Assembly: GCA_002352665.1 (NCBI GenBank) | Contig: DEIV01000057.1 | Span: forward strand, 1-36,715 | Reading direction: 5' to 3' | DNA from: Flavobacteriaceae bacterium UBA2765 | GTDB lineage: Bacteria; Bacteroidota; Bacteroidia; Flavobacteriales; Flavobacteriaceae | Length of the DNA stretch: 36,715 bases | Part shown: piece after piece, positions 7,720 through 16,443 of the stretch | Position numbering within the stretch: the first letter of the stretch is position 1 | How the letters are laid out: every line of letters begins with the position of its first letter | Translations under genes and position numbers: made by a program | The notes under the pieces: model-generated | Told to the model about the DNA's origin: nothing | Seen by the model: only the letters and a program-made list of their open reading frames with translations | Databases searched by the model: none

Positions 7720-9453
7720 TTAGATTTCACAACTACCAACATTACTTACTTTTGATATATGATTGCCATGTTCATCATATAAATGTACCGCACAAGCTAA
7801 ACATGGGTCAAATGAGTGTACAGTTCTTATAATCTCTAATGGCAATTCAGGGTCAGCTACAGGTGTATCCATCAATGCAGATTCATAGGCTGATTTTTGC
7901 CCTTTAGGATCTCTTGGTGAAGCATTCCAAGTAGTTGGAACTACTTGCTGATAGTTCTCAGTTTTACCATCTTTTATTTTGATCCAATGTGCCAAAGCAC
8001 CTCTAGGAGCTTCTGTAAAACCTACACCTTTAGCTTCTGCAGGCCATGTTGAAGGTTCCCATAGATCCATATTCGCCATTCGAGAATCTCCATTTTTGAT
8101 ATTGTTCATTAACGTATCATAAAATTCCATGGTCCAATTTGCTACTAACTGCGTTTCAATACCACGAGCGGCGGTTCTACCCAAGGTTGAGAACAATGCA
8201 TCAACAGGAACATTTAAATGAGTTAATGCACCATTAACTGCATCTTGAATTTCTTTATTCCCTCTACCATAACCTACTAATAGTCTAGCTAATGGACCAA
8301 CTTCCATAGGTTTACCTTGCCATCTTGGTGTTTTAATAAAGCTATATTTTTGCTCAACATCTAAATGTGTATAAGGTGGTTTTGGGCCTGAATATTTTAT
8401 ATTGGTTTCACCTTCCCATGGATGTCTACCCGTATCAGCTCCTTCTTTATAATTATCGTACCAAGAATTATTCACAAATTCTTCAATATCACCATTGCGG
8501 TGGTCAACATCATACACTTTAGAAAGATCTCTGTTTAATATTACTCCTTGTGGGAATTTAAAATTGGAAGGATCGTTATAACCATTCATTGGAAAATCTC
8601 CATAAGACATATAATTGCCAACACCTTTACCTATGGCACCCCAATCTTTATAGAAAGAAGCAATTGCTAATAGATCAGGAATATAAACTTGTTCAATAAA
8701 GCGTTTTCCTTCTTTTAATAACTTACCTACATGTGCTAACCTTTCGGCGTTTAAACCACCCATACTATCTTCATTGATGGCACAAGCCATACCACCAACC
8801 AAATAGTTTGGATGTGGATTTTTACCACCTAGAATAGTATGAACTTTTACGATTTCTTTTTGCCATTCTAACGCTTCTAAATAATGGGCAACACCTAGTA
8901 AATTGACTTCAGCAGGTAATTTCATTTGAGGATGTCCCCAATAGCCATTAGCAAAAATCCCTAATTGCCCACTTTCTACAAATTTTTGAATTCGTTTTTG
9001 AATATCACTAAAGTATCCTGGTGAACTTTTCGGCCAATTAGAAATACTTTGGGCAATTTTAGAGGTCTCGGCCGGATCAGCTTTTAAAGCATTAACAACA
9101 TCAACCCAATCAAGAGCATGTAAATGATAAAAATGTACTGCATGGTCATGCATATATAAAGCACCTTCCATAATATTTCTAACCATTTCTGCATTTGGAG
9201 GAATGGAAATTCCTAGTGCATCTTCAACGGCACGTACTGAAGTAATGGCATGTACAGTAGTACAGACACCGCAGGTTCGTTGAACAAATGCCCATACATC
9301 TCTTGGATCTCTACCTTTTACTATATTTTCAAGTCCACGCACCATGGTACTAGAACTGTATGCGTCAACTATTTTACCGTCTTTTATTTCGGCTTCTATT
9401 CTTAAATGACCTTCAATCCTTGTCACCGGATCTACTACTATTCTTTCTCCCAT
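7720..9453 (-). CDS. hyaB: [NiFe] uptake hydrogenase large subunit (group 1)
   Basis: Catalytic subunit carrying the NiFe(CN)2CO centre. At 577 residues it has the expected length. The N-terminal L1 motif RTCGVCTTVHA supplies Cys61 and Cys64, and the C-terminal L2 motif DPCLACAVH supplies Cys551 and Cys554. Cleavage after His557 would release a 20-residue peptide, so a maturation protease is needed, and one is encoded downstream at 6070-6603. RIEGH near residue 12 supplies the conserved Glu of the proton path. It starts 6 bases after the hyaA stop. The partner small subunit indicates the oxygen-tolerant group 1d type. Confidence 0.97.
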   Translation of the reverse strand: MGERIVVDPVTRIEGHLRIEAEIKDGKIVDAYSSSTMVRGLENIVKGRDPRDVWAFVQRTCGVCTTVHAITSVRAVEDALGISIPPNAEMVRNIMEGALYMHDHAVHFYHLHALDWVDVVNALKADPAETSKIAQSISNWPKSSPGYFSDIQKRIQKFVESGQLGIFANGYWGHPQMKLPAEVNLLGVAHYLEALEWQKEIVKVHTILGGKNPHPNYLVGGMACAINEDSMGGLNAERLAHVGKLLKEGKRFIEQVYIPDLLAIASFYKDWGAIGKGVGNYMSYGDFPMNGYNDPSNFKFPQGVILNRDLSKVYDVDHRNGDIEEFVNNSWYDNYKEGADTGRHPWEGETNIKYSGPKPPYTHLDVEQKYSFIKTPRWQGKPMEVGPLARLLVGYGRGNKEIQDAVNGALTHLNVPVDALFSTLGRTAARGIETQLVANWTMEFYDTLMNNIKNGDSRMANMDLWEPSTWPAEAKGVGFTEAPRGALAHWIKIKDGKTENYQQVVPTTWNASPRDPKGQKSAYESALMDTPVADPELPLEIIRTVHSFDPCLACAVHLYDEHGNHISKVSNVGSCEI

Positions 9454-9459
9454 GATATA

Positions 9460-10596
9460 TTAATTTTCTTCAGTTTTATCTAAATTTTCTTCGTTGACTC
9501 TACCTCTGGTATATCGATTTTTAAGTTCTTTATGTTTTGATATATTGGCAACTACTGCATGCGTGGCTAAACCAACAGCTACAGCACCAACGGCAACTTT
9601 ACCAACAGTATCTGCCGTACTTTCAATTCCGAAACCAGGTAGATTGGTCAATCGTTTATAAAATGGCCCATTATCCCAGAAATTGGCTTCACTACAGCCA
9701 ATACAACCATGTCCGGATTGTATTGGGAAACTTACCCCATTATTCCATTTCATTGAGCCACATGCATTATAGGTAGTAGGTCCTTTACAACCTAATTTAT
9801 ACAAGCAATACCCCTCTTTGGCATTTTCATCATCGAAGGTTTCCGCAAACAATCCTGCATCAAAATATGGTCTTCTATAACAGGTATCGTGTACGCGTTT
9901 TCCATAGAATGCTTTTGGTCGTCCGCTTCGATCTAATTCAGGTAATCTATCAAAAGTAACATAGTGAACGATCAAAGCGGCCATAGCTTCACCAATGGGT
10001 GGGCAACCAGGCATTTGAACAATAGGTTTGTTTTTAATAATTTTATGAATAGGCGTTGCTCCGGTTGGATTTGGTTTAGCACCTTGTACACAGCCATTAG
10101 TGGCACAACTTCCCCAAGCAATAATAGCTTTTGCTCCTTCAGCAGCTTCGATCAGATGATCTTTTGCTGTTTTACCGGCAATAGTACAATAAACACCGTC
10201 CGCTCCAAGAGGGACAGAGCCTTCAACACATAAAATATATTCACCATGATATTTCTTCATCGTGTCGTGTTTAGCGGCTTCTGCCTGATGACCAGATGCA
10301 GCCATTAATGTTTCAGTATAATCTAGTGACACATTATCTAAGATAATATCAGCGACCATTGGATGATCTGAGCGAATAAATGATTCACTACAGCAGGTAC
10401 ATTCTTGATAGTGTTCCCAGATGATAGGTAGTCGATATGTTGTTTCTAATGATTTTGCCACCTGACCTACCATGGTGTGTTCAAAGCCCATATAGGCCGT
10501 TATAAAAGCTGCAAATTTCATAAAATCTCTACGATCATACCCCTTCTTTATTGCACTTTCATAATAAGTTTCTTTTACTCCATTATTTGTTGCCAT
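9460..10596 (-). CDS. hyaA: Oxygen-tolerant [NiFe] hydrogenase small subunit with Tat signal and six-Cys proximal cluster
   Basis: Electron-transfer subunit with three iron-sulfur clusters, exported folded with HyaB by the Tat system. The 378-residue protein has a twin-arginine motif (DRRDFMKFAAF, from residue 21). The proximal cluster region reads ECTCCSES (Cys66, Cys68, Cys69) and WGSCATNGC (Cys164, Cys169), plus Cys198 in PGCPP. Cys68 and Cys169 match the two supernumerary cysteines of E. coli Hyd-1 that build the oxygen-protective [4Fe-3S] cluster. His236, Cys239, Cys264 and Cys270 fit the distal cluster, and Cys279, Cys298 and Cys301 the medial one. A C-terminal hydrophobic helix (about 330-350) is the membrane anchor. 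It is the first gene of hyaABC, divergent from hypA. Confidence 0.97.
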   Translation of the reverse strand: MATNNGVKETYYESAIKKGYDRRDFMKFAAFITAYMGFEHTMVGQVAKSLETTYRLPIIWEHYQECTCCSESFIRSDHPMVADIILDNVSLDYTETLMAASGHQAEAAKHDTMKKYHGEYILCVEGSVPLGADGVYCTIAGKTAKDHLIEAAEGAKAIIAWGSCATNGCVQGAKPNPTGATPIHKIIKNKPIVQMPGCPPIGEAMAALIVHYVTFDRLPELDRSGRPKAFYGKRVHDTCYRRPYFDAGLFAETFDDENAKEGYCLYKLGCKGPTTYNACGSMKWNNGVSFPIQSGHGCIGCSEANFWDNGPFYKRLTNLPGFGIESTADTVGKVAVGAVAVGLATHAVVANISKHKELKNRYTRGRVNEENLDKTEEN

Positions 10597-10720
10597 AACT
10601 GAAATTAAATTAAAAAAAAAGAACTTTTACATATACACATAATTATGTAATATATATGGCATTAAAGTTATAATATAAAATTCAATTTTACAAGTTAACT
10701 ACTTAATTTATAACGATTTA

Positions 10721-10760
10721 AAATTATAAAAGTATGATATATATCATACTTTTATAATTT
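10721..10760. promoter_or_regulatory. Perfect 40-bp palindrome between divergent hydrogenase operons
   Basis: The 20-base half AAATTATAAAAGTATGATAT is followed immediately by its exact reverse complement. It lies in the 215-base region between hyaA (minus) and hypA (plus), 51 bases from the hypA start. The centre contains TGATATATATCA, a TGA-N6-TCA dyad of the kind bound by Crp/Fnr-family regulators. I infer a shared operator for both operons. The dyad is much longer than a single dimer site needs, so cruciform formation or two overlapping proteins are alternatives. Confidence 0.6.
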
Positions 10761-10811
10761 ATATTATATTATATTGTCGGTTATTTTTATATAAAATATA
10801 AAGTCTTTAAA

Positions 10812-11153
10812 ATGCACGAATTGTCAGTAGCTTTAGGTATTGTAAAAATTGCTGAAAATGAAATTTCTAAGGTAAAAGCCGATAAAGTTGACTTGATAGA
10901 ACTTGAAATTGGTATGTTAGCCGGTATTGAATTTGATTCATTAGATTTTGTTTGGTCTTCTGCAGTTAAGGATACGGTTTTGGAAAATGCAATTAAAAAA
11001 ATTAATATTATTACCGGTAAAGCTAAATGTGTAGATTGTGATACCGTTTTTGATATAAAAAACATTTATGATCAATGCCCAAATTGTAGTAGTTTTTTAA
11101 AAGGTATTCTTCAAGGGAAAGAATTGAGGGTGAAAGTATTAGAAGTATCATAA
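10812..11153 (+). CDS. hypA: Nickel metallochaperone HypA
   Basis: HypA binds nickel through its N-terminal MHE motif and, with HypB, inserts it into the hydrogenase large subunit. The 113-residue length is normal. The protein begins MHELSVALGIV, so His2 is present, and a zinc-ribbon of two CxxC pairs (CVDC and CPNC) lies at about residues 76-95. It is the first plus-strand gene of the second half of the locus, 174 bases before hoxF. It probably serves both hydrogenases, since no second copy is present in the window. Confidence 0.96.
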   Translation: MHELSVALGIVKIAENEISKVKADKVDLIELEIGMLAGIEFDSLDFVWSSAVKDTVLENAIKKINIITGKAKCVDCDTVFDIKNIYDQCPNCSSFLKGILQGKELRVKVLEVS

Positions 11154-11258
11154 AGTTTATAATAAAGCATTGACAATATCTTAGAATTTCTTATTTTTTA
11201 ATATTACATTATTTATTTATTAAAACTTCAACTGCACTTTTATTAATTCGTTAATAAT

Positions 11259-11270
11259 TGATATTTGTCA
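11259..11270 (+). promoter_or_regulatory. Crp/Fnr-type site upstream of hoxF
   Basis: TGATATTTGTCA (TGA-N6-TCA) lies 57 bases before the hoxF start. An imperfect -7 box, TACTTTTA (11294-11301), ends 36.5 bases from the dyad centre, nearly the same spacing as at ccoS. This suggests class II activation; the box departs from TAnnTTTG at the last base in an AT-rich background. Confidence 0.45.
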
Positions 11271-11327
11271 TGTTTTGAATTTTAGCGATGTGTTACTTTT
11301 ATTACATATATAATTAAACCTGTAATT

Positions 11328-13076
11328 ATGCCGACTAAAAACAAAATTGATCGTAGTAAATTAATGTCTGTTCTATGGGAAATTCAACGAAAAAAAAGAT
11401 GTATTGGTCATGATGACATTTCTAAAGTGGCACAAAAATTTAATATGTCAAGAATGGAATTGGAAGGGGTGGTAACTTTTTACCATTTTTATCACAAATT
11501 AGATTGTGGGAAGTTTACCATCTATCTTAATGACTGTATCGTTTCACAGTTTTCCGGAAGAGAAAAAATTCAAAAAACATTTGAAAAAGCTACAGGAGTC
11601 AAAGTTGGTCATGTTTCTGAGGATAAGATGTTTGGTTTATTCAAAACTCCTTGTATAGGTTTGAGCGATCAAGAACCAGCCTGTTTGATTAATTTTCAAC
11701 CATTTATAAATTTAACTCCCGAAAAGGTTATCAGCATCATTGCACAATTAAAAAATGGCAAGAAACCCTCAGAAATTTGCGATACTCCAAAGAGTACTAT
11801 TCATTATACACCACCAAAAAATAAAACAGTATTTTTTAAACCCTATACATGTTTTTCTTCTTTAAAACAATTACATAAACATTCACCCGAAGAAATTATT
11901 GATTTGGTTAAAGAATCTAAATTAGCTGGCAGGGGAGGGGCTTTTTTTCCTACTGGATTAAAATGGCAATTTTGCCGTCAAAATAAATCGGATGTTAAAT
12001 ATATTATTTGTAATGCTGATGAGGGAGAACCAGGAACTTTTAAAGATAGAGTTTTACTGGAAGAACACCCTGAATTGTTGATCGAAGGCATGATTTATGC
12101 CGCTTATTCGGTTGGAGCCAGCCATGGTTCAATTTACTTAAGAGCAGAGTATAGATATTTAGTCAGTAAATTGGAAGTCATATTAGATGATTACCGAAAA
12201 AAAGGATATCTCGGTAAGGGAATAAAGGCTAAGATACCTTTTGATTTTGATATTTATATACACTTAGGGGCGGGTGCATATATATGCGGTGAAGAAACCG
12301 CATTGATCCATTCTATGGAAGGAAAAAGAGGAGAACCGGGTACCAAGGAGTATTTTCCTGTTGAAAAGGGATTTAAAGGGAAACCAACTATTGTAAATAA
12401 TGTAGAAACATTGTGTGCCGTACCTCGTATCTTTGAAATGGGGGTTGATAAATGGCTGCAACTAGGAACTGAAAAAACACCAGGAACAAAACTCTTAAGT
12501 GTATCAGGAGATTGTGAAAACAAAGGAATATTTGAAATTGAGTGGGGAATGAATATGCAAGAATTCCTAAAATTAGTTGGAGCTAAGAATCCTAAAATGA
12601 TACAATTTAGCGGTCCTTCCGGTGATTGTTTATCAGAAGTTGACTTTAACAGAAATATATCTGGTGAAGACCTTATATGTGGTGGTTCAGTAATGATATT
12701 CAATGATCAAAGGGATTTGATGTATATATTAAAATCCTATTCTAACTTTTTTGTAGAAGAATCTTGTGGTATATGTGTACCCTGTAGAACGGGTAATTTT
12801 TTACTGAACAAAAAAATCGATAAGTTACTTTTAGGACATGCTGAAAAAAAGGATCTGGTTGATATTATAGAATGGAGTAAGATTATAAAAACTACAAGCA
12901 GGTGTGGTTTAGGGCAAATGTCATCCAATTCATTGAATGATGCAATTCAAAAATTTCCGGAAATATTCGAGAGAAGTTTGTCTGAAAATACAGATTTCAA
13001 TAGGGCATTTAATTTAGACCATGCCATTGAAGAATATGATAAAATTATTAACGAAATGACTTCCGATTATGAATAA
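11328..13076 (+). CDS. hoxF: NAD-linked hydrogenase diaphorase subunit HoxF (NuoE-NuoF-like)
   Basis: Diaphorase subunit that exchanges electrons with NAD(H) through FMN. At 582 residues it is built like R. eutropha HoxF: a NuoE-like domain (about 1-150) joined to a NuoF-like part. The NuoF part has the FMN/NADH segment GRGGAFFPTG (201-210; the usual form is GRGGAGFPTG), NADEGEPGTFKDR (229-241) and the [4Fe-4S] ligands CGICVPC (Cys480, 483, 486) with Cys526. The NuoE-like domain keeps Cys70 and Cys109 but has Phe75 and Ser113 where the second cysteine of each pair would be, so its [2Fe-2S] cluster is probably lost. Its end overlaps the next gene by 8 bases, indicating one operon. Confidence 0.93.
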   Translation: MPTKNKIDRSKLMSVLWEIQRKKRCIGHDDISKVAQKFNMSRMELEGVVTFYHFYHKLDCGKFTIYLNDCIVSQFSGREKIQKTFEKATGVKVGHVSEDKMFGLFKTPCIGLSDQEPACLINFQPFINLTPEKVISIIAQLKNGKKPSEICDTPKSTIHYTPPKNKTVFFKPYTCFSSLKQLHKHSPEEIIDLVKESKLAGRGGAFFPTGLKWQFCRQNKSDVKYIICNADEGEPGTFKDRVLLEEHPELLIEGMIYAAYSVGASHGSIYLRAEYRYLVSKLEVILDDYRKKGYLGKGIKAKIPFDFDIYIHLGAGAYICGEETALIHSMEGKRGEPGTKEYFPVEKGFKGKPTIVNNVETLCAVPRIFEMGVDKWLQLGTEKTPGTKLLSVSGDCENKGIFEIEWGMNMQEFLKLVGAKNPKMIQFSGPSGDCLSEVDFNRNISGEDLICGGSVMIFNDQRDLMYILKSYSNFFVEESCGICVPCRTGNFLLNKKIDKLLLGHAEKKDLVDIIEWSKIIKTTSRCGLGQMSSNSLNDAIQKFPEIFERSLSENTDFNRAFNLDHAIEEYDKIINEMTSDYE

Positions 13077-14334
13077 AATGGTAAACCTTAGATTAGATGG
13101 TAAAACCATCAAAGCTCAATCAGGAAAGAACCTTGTGGATGTAGCTAAAGAAAATGGTATTTATATACCTACGCTTTGTTATTTTAGAGAACTCAATCCG
13201 CTGGGTACTTGCAGAATTTGTACAGTTAAACTCAATGGTAAACATACAACGGGATGTACTGTAAAAGTGGCTGACGATATGGAGGTAGAAGTTAATACTC
13301 CGGAACTTTTAGATAATAGAAAGGCAATTATTGAAATGCTTTATGCAGAGGGAAACCATTTTTGCCCTACTTGTGAGAAAAGCGGTAACTGTGATATGCA
13401 AAATTTAGCTTATGATATGGGACTTACAGTTACGCGTTATCCACATGTTTTTAGCGATAAAATTGTAGACTTCAACCCTAAACGTATGATCATGGAATCT
13501 AATCGTTGTATTTTATGTAAACGTTGTGTAGAGGAGATTAAAACCAAAGCTGGTAAAGATGTATTTTCTTTTGTACAAAGAGGTATAAAAACAAGAGTTC
13601 ATATTGATTATGAACAAGAGGATAAGTTAAGTGAATCGGAAGCATTACACGCCATGAATATTTGTCCGGTTGGTGCTATTCTTGTCAAAGGTATGATTCA
13701 CGAACAACCTTTTGGAGATCGAAAATATGACTTGTTAGGTAAAAATATAATCCCAAAATTACTTAACAGCCAAGTGAGAAAGAATGAAAATGAAAAATTT
13801 ATCGTCGCTACCACATCGCTGGCTGGTTGTTTTGGATGTCATATGTCATTGTTAGATATTGATACTGACATATTAGATATTATTGAAATAGTTGAGTTTA
13901 ATAAATCGCCCTTGACGGATATAAAGAGTTTTACAAAGCAATGTCATATAGGACTTATAGAAGGTGGTTGTGCCAATTCTGAAAATGTGCATGTGCTTCA
14001 AGAATTTCGGAAGAAATGTGATATTCTGGTCGCTTTTGGTGAATGTGCAATAATGGGAGGTATTCCGGCAATGCGAAACTTTGTACCACTTCAAGAATGC
14101 TTAGAAGAAGCCTATTTAAATGGAGTGACCACTGAGATAGGTGCAAATGTGGTACCGGGACATGAGGATATACCAAAACTTTTAAATAATGTATATCCAT
14201 GTAATGAAGTAGTAAAGATAGATTATTATATTCCCGGTTGCCCTCCTAATGCACACCATATTTGGAAGGTGGTTAAGAGCATATTGTTAGGAGAAGAATT
14301 TTCTATCACACATGACGAATTTAAGTATGATTAA
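13069..14334 (+). CDS. hoxUY: Fused HoxU-HoxY: diaphorase iron-sulfur subunit joined to hydrogenase small subunit
   Basis: One 421-residue frame covers two proteins that are usually separate. Residues 1 to about 225 are HoxU: [2Fe-2S] ligands Cys37, 48, 51 and 63, a His-Cys3 [4Fe-4S] site (His97, Cys99, 102, 108), and a further [4Fe-4S] site (Cys147, 150, 153, 199). Residues from about 243 are HoxY: LAGCFGC (Cys254, 257), GECAIMGGIPAMRN (Cys326) and IPGCPPNA (Cys391) bind the proximal cluster. A linker of about 20 residues joins them with no stop codon. The HoxY part closely resembles R. eutropha HoxY as I recall it. The fusion would fix the electron path between the hydrogenase and diaphorase modules. 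An alternative start is the ATG at 13078. Confidence 0.93.
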   Translation: MNKMVNLRLDGKTIKAQSGKNLVDVAKENGIYIPTLCYFRELNPLGTCRICTVKLNGKHTTGCTVKVADDMEVEVNTPELLDNRKAIIEMLYAEGNHFCPTCEKSGNCDMQNLAYDMGLTVTRYPHVFSDKIVDFNPKRMIMESNRCILCKRCVEEIKTKAGKDVFSFVQRGIKTRVHIDYEQEDKLSESEALHAMNICPVGAILVKGMIHEQPFGDRKYDLLGKNIIPKLLNSQVRKNENEKFIVATTSLAGCFGCHMSLLDIDTDILDIIEIVEFNKSPLTDIKSFTKQCHIGLIEGGCANSENVHVLQEFRKKCDILVAFGECAIMGGIPAMRNFVPLQECLEEAYLNGVTTEIGANVVPGHEDIPKLLNNVYPCNEVVKIDYYIPGCPPNAHHIWKVVKSILLGEEFSITHDEFKYD

Positions 14335-14478
14335 TAATTGAAAATACAAATTGCAAGCACCAAATAGGATGTAAATGTCAAAAATCAAAAAAACTAAGGT
14401 TACAAATTTCAATATTTACGCAATGTATTTGAAAATTGAGTTTTGGAAATTATCACTAGGTATTTTAAAATAAAAAGT
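14335..14478. other. Short gap before hoxH
   Basis: An AT-rich gap of about 144 bases between hoxUY and the chosen hoxH start. No hairpin, dyad or clear promoter was recognised, so hoxH is probably reached by read-through from hoxF. The in-frame extension from 14443 crosses part of it but is not conserved in type. Confidence 0.4.
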
Positions 14479-15930
14479 ATGTCACAAAAATTAGTAATAG
14501 ATCCCGTAACACGTGTTGAAGGACATGGTAAAGTAACAGTACATCTTGATGAACAGAACAATGTAAAAGATGCTTTCTTTCATATTGTAGAATTTAGAGG
14601 GTTTGAACGTTTTATTCAAGGGCATCCCTATTGGGAAGCTCCTGTGATGGTACAACGTTTATGCGGTATATGCCCGGTAAGCCACCATCTTGCTGCGGCT
14701 AAAGCTATTGATCAGATAGTAGGATTAGAACCGGAAGATTTATCACAACCAGCACAAAAGATTCGTAAATTATTGCATTTCGGACAAATTTTTCAGTCAC
14801 ACGCCTTACATTTTTTCTATTTAGCATCTCCAGACCTATTGTTTGGATATGACGCTGATCCTTTAAAGAGAAATGTAGTAGGTGTAGCCATGGAGTATCC
14901 GGCATTAGCCAAAAAGGGAATCTTAATGCGTAAATTTGGGCAAGAGATTATTAAATTGGTAGCTGGTAAACGCATCCATGGTATTTCTACAACACCCGGT
15001 GGAGTACACAAAAGGATAACCGTTAAAGAACGTAATTATTTTTTAGATGGTATTGATATTCCTTCTGTTGATACTATGATAGATTGGTCCGTTGAGATTC
15101 TCGATTTTATTAAAGAATACCATCAAAAAAACAGAGAGTTCTTAGACACTTTTGCTGCTTATCCTTCTGGACATTTAGGGTTGGTAAAAAAAGAAAATGG
15201 CTTTTTAGAATTATATGATGGTAATTTAAGAGCCATAGATGCACTTGGCAATAGTACACTAGATGATATTCCTGATGATGATTATGCAGATTATTTCTAT
15301 GAAGGTGTTGAAAAATGGTCCTATTTAAAATTCCCATATTTGAAACATTTAGGAAGAGAAAAAGGATGGAATAGAGTTGGTCCATTGGCAAGAATTAATA
15401 TATGTGAAGGTATTGAAACTCCATTGGCAGAGAAAGAACGTCTGGAATTTATGGCAATGACCAATGGTAAAGTAAATAATATGACCATGTATACCCATTG
15501 GGCAAGGTTGATTGAAATACTGTATTGTGCCGAGATGATGAAAAAGCTGTTGGAAGATGATGATGTTCTGAGCAATGACCTGTTACGGAAGGGCAAACGT
15601 AGAAATGAAGGTATTGGTATCATAGAAGCACCGAGAGGTACGTTGATACATCATTATGAAGTGGATGATAAAGATAGAATTACACGATGTAATTTGATTG
15701 TATCCACAACACACAATAATGAACCCATGAACCAAGCTGTAAGATGGGTAGCAAATAATGTGCTTGATGGTAAACCCAAAATTACAGAGGGGATGATGAA
15801 TCAAATAGAAGTGGCAATTAGAGCCTATGACCCTTGCTTGAGTTGTGCAACACACGCTATGGGTCAAATGCCGATGCAACTGCAACTAATAGATCAATAC
15901 GGAAATATTATTGATGAAAAATTACGATAA
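14479..15930 (+). CDS. hoxH: NAD-linked [NiFe] hydrogenase large subunit HoxH (group 3d)
   Basis: Catalytic subunit of the soluble NAD-coupled hydrogenase. From the ATG at 14479 it has 483 residues, close to R. eutropha HoxH, and starts MSQKLVIDPVTRVEGHG. An upstream TTG at 14443 would add 12 unrelated residues, so I rejected it. The L1 motif RLCGICPVSHH gives Cys62 and Cys65, and the L2 motif DPCLSCATH gives Cys453 and Cys456. Cleavage after His459 would remove a 24-residue peptide, presumably by the overlapping gene product HoxW. It pairs with the HoxY half of the preceding fusion protein. Confidence 0.97.
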   Translation: MSQKLVIDPVTRVEGHGKVTVHLDEQNNVKDAFFHIVEFRGFERFIQGHPYWEAPVMVQRLCGICPVSHHLAAAKAIDQIVGLEPEDLSQPAQKIRKLLHFGQIFQSHALHFFYLASPDLLFGYDADPLKRNVVGVAMEYPALAKKGILMRKFGQEIIKLVAGKRIHGISTTPGGVHKRITVKERNYFLDGIDIPSVDTMIDWSVEILDFIKEYHQKNREFLDTFAAYPSGHLGLVKKENGFLELYDGNLRAIDALGNSTLDDIPDDDYADYFYEGVEKWSYLKFPYLKHLGREKGWNRVGPLARINICEGIETPLAEKERLEFMAMTNGKVNNMTMYTHWARLIEILYCAEMMKKLLEDDDVLSNDLLRKGKRRNEGIGIIEAPRGTLIHHYEVDDKDRITRCNLIVSTTHNNEPMNQAVRWVANNVLDGKPKITEGMMNQIEVAIRAYDPCLSCATHAMGQMPMQLQLIDQYGNIIDEKLR

Positions 15931-16381
15931 AATATTAATTATTGGAATTGGAAATTCCGGTCGGTCTGATGATGGTTTAGGATGGGCTTTTATTGATAAA
16001 ATAAAAGGAAATTTACCAGGAAATTTTGACTGCGAATATAGGTATCAATTACAAATTGAAGACGCTGAATTAGTTTCACACTATGCAGTTGTTTACTTTA
16101 TTGATGCCCATATAAAACAATTTGATAAAGGATTTGATTGGAAGGATTGTTGCCCTAAAGCAACAGATAGCTTTAGTACACATGAATTGGATCCGGAAAC
16201 TGTTTTGTACTTAACAAAAAATATTTACAACAAACAGCCCAAAGCATCAATTTTAGGAATTTCCGGTAAGAGCTTTCAGCTTCAGATAGGATTAACTAAG
16301 ATAGCTCAGGAAAACTTAAGACATGCTTTAGAATCTTTTTATGAAAAAACAGGTTTAAATTATGTAAAAACAATAACCTGA
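15914..16381 (+). CDS. hoxW: HoxW-type hydrogenase maturation protease
   Basis: Endopeptidase expected to process the C-terminus of HoxH. From the ATG at 15914 it has 155 residues; a TTG one codon earlier is possible. Family motifs are ILIIGIGNSGRSDDGLGW at the N-terminus (acidic metal ligand), VYFIDAHI in the middle and FSTHELDPETVLYL with its conserved His. The GRSDDGLGW form is characteristic of proteases for group 3 enzymes and differs from the GDEGVG form of the other protease at 6070-6603. The start overlaps the end of hoxH by 17 bases, so the enzyme and its protease are translationally coupled. Confidence 0.92.
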   Translation: MKNYDKILIIGIGNSGRSDDGLGWAFIDKIKGNLPGNFDCEYRYQLQIEDAELVSHYAVVYFIDAHIKQFDKGFDWKDCCPKATDSFSTHELDPETVLYLTKNIYNKQPKASILGISGKSFQLQIGLTKIAQENLRHALESFYEKTGLNYVKTIT

Positions 16382-16443
16382 TAAATCTCATAAAGAGCAA
16401 TAATTATATTTCTTATTTTTGATAAAATTAAAATTTAAAAAAT

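Noticed and set aside
14443..14478. Upstream TTG start for hoxH
   Set aside because: It adds 12 residues without similarity. MSQKLVIDPVTRVEGHG from 14479 is the standard beginning of the family.
16379..16390. TGATAAATCTCA before hypB as a further Crp/Fnr-type site
   Set aside because: It has little symmetry beyond the six defined bases, overlaps the hoxW stop region, and lies in what is probably an operon-internal position.
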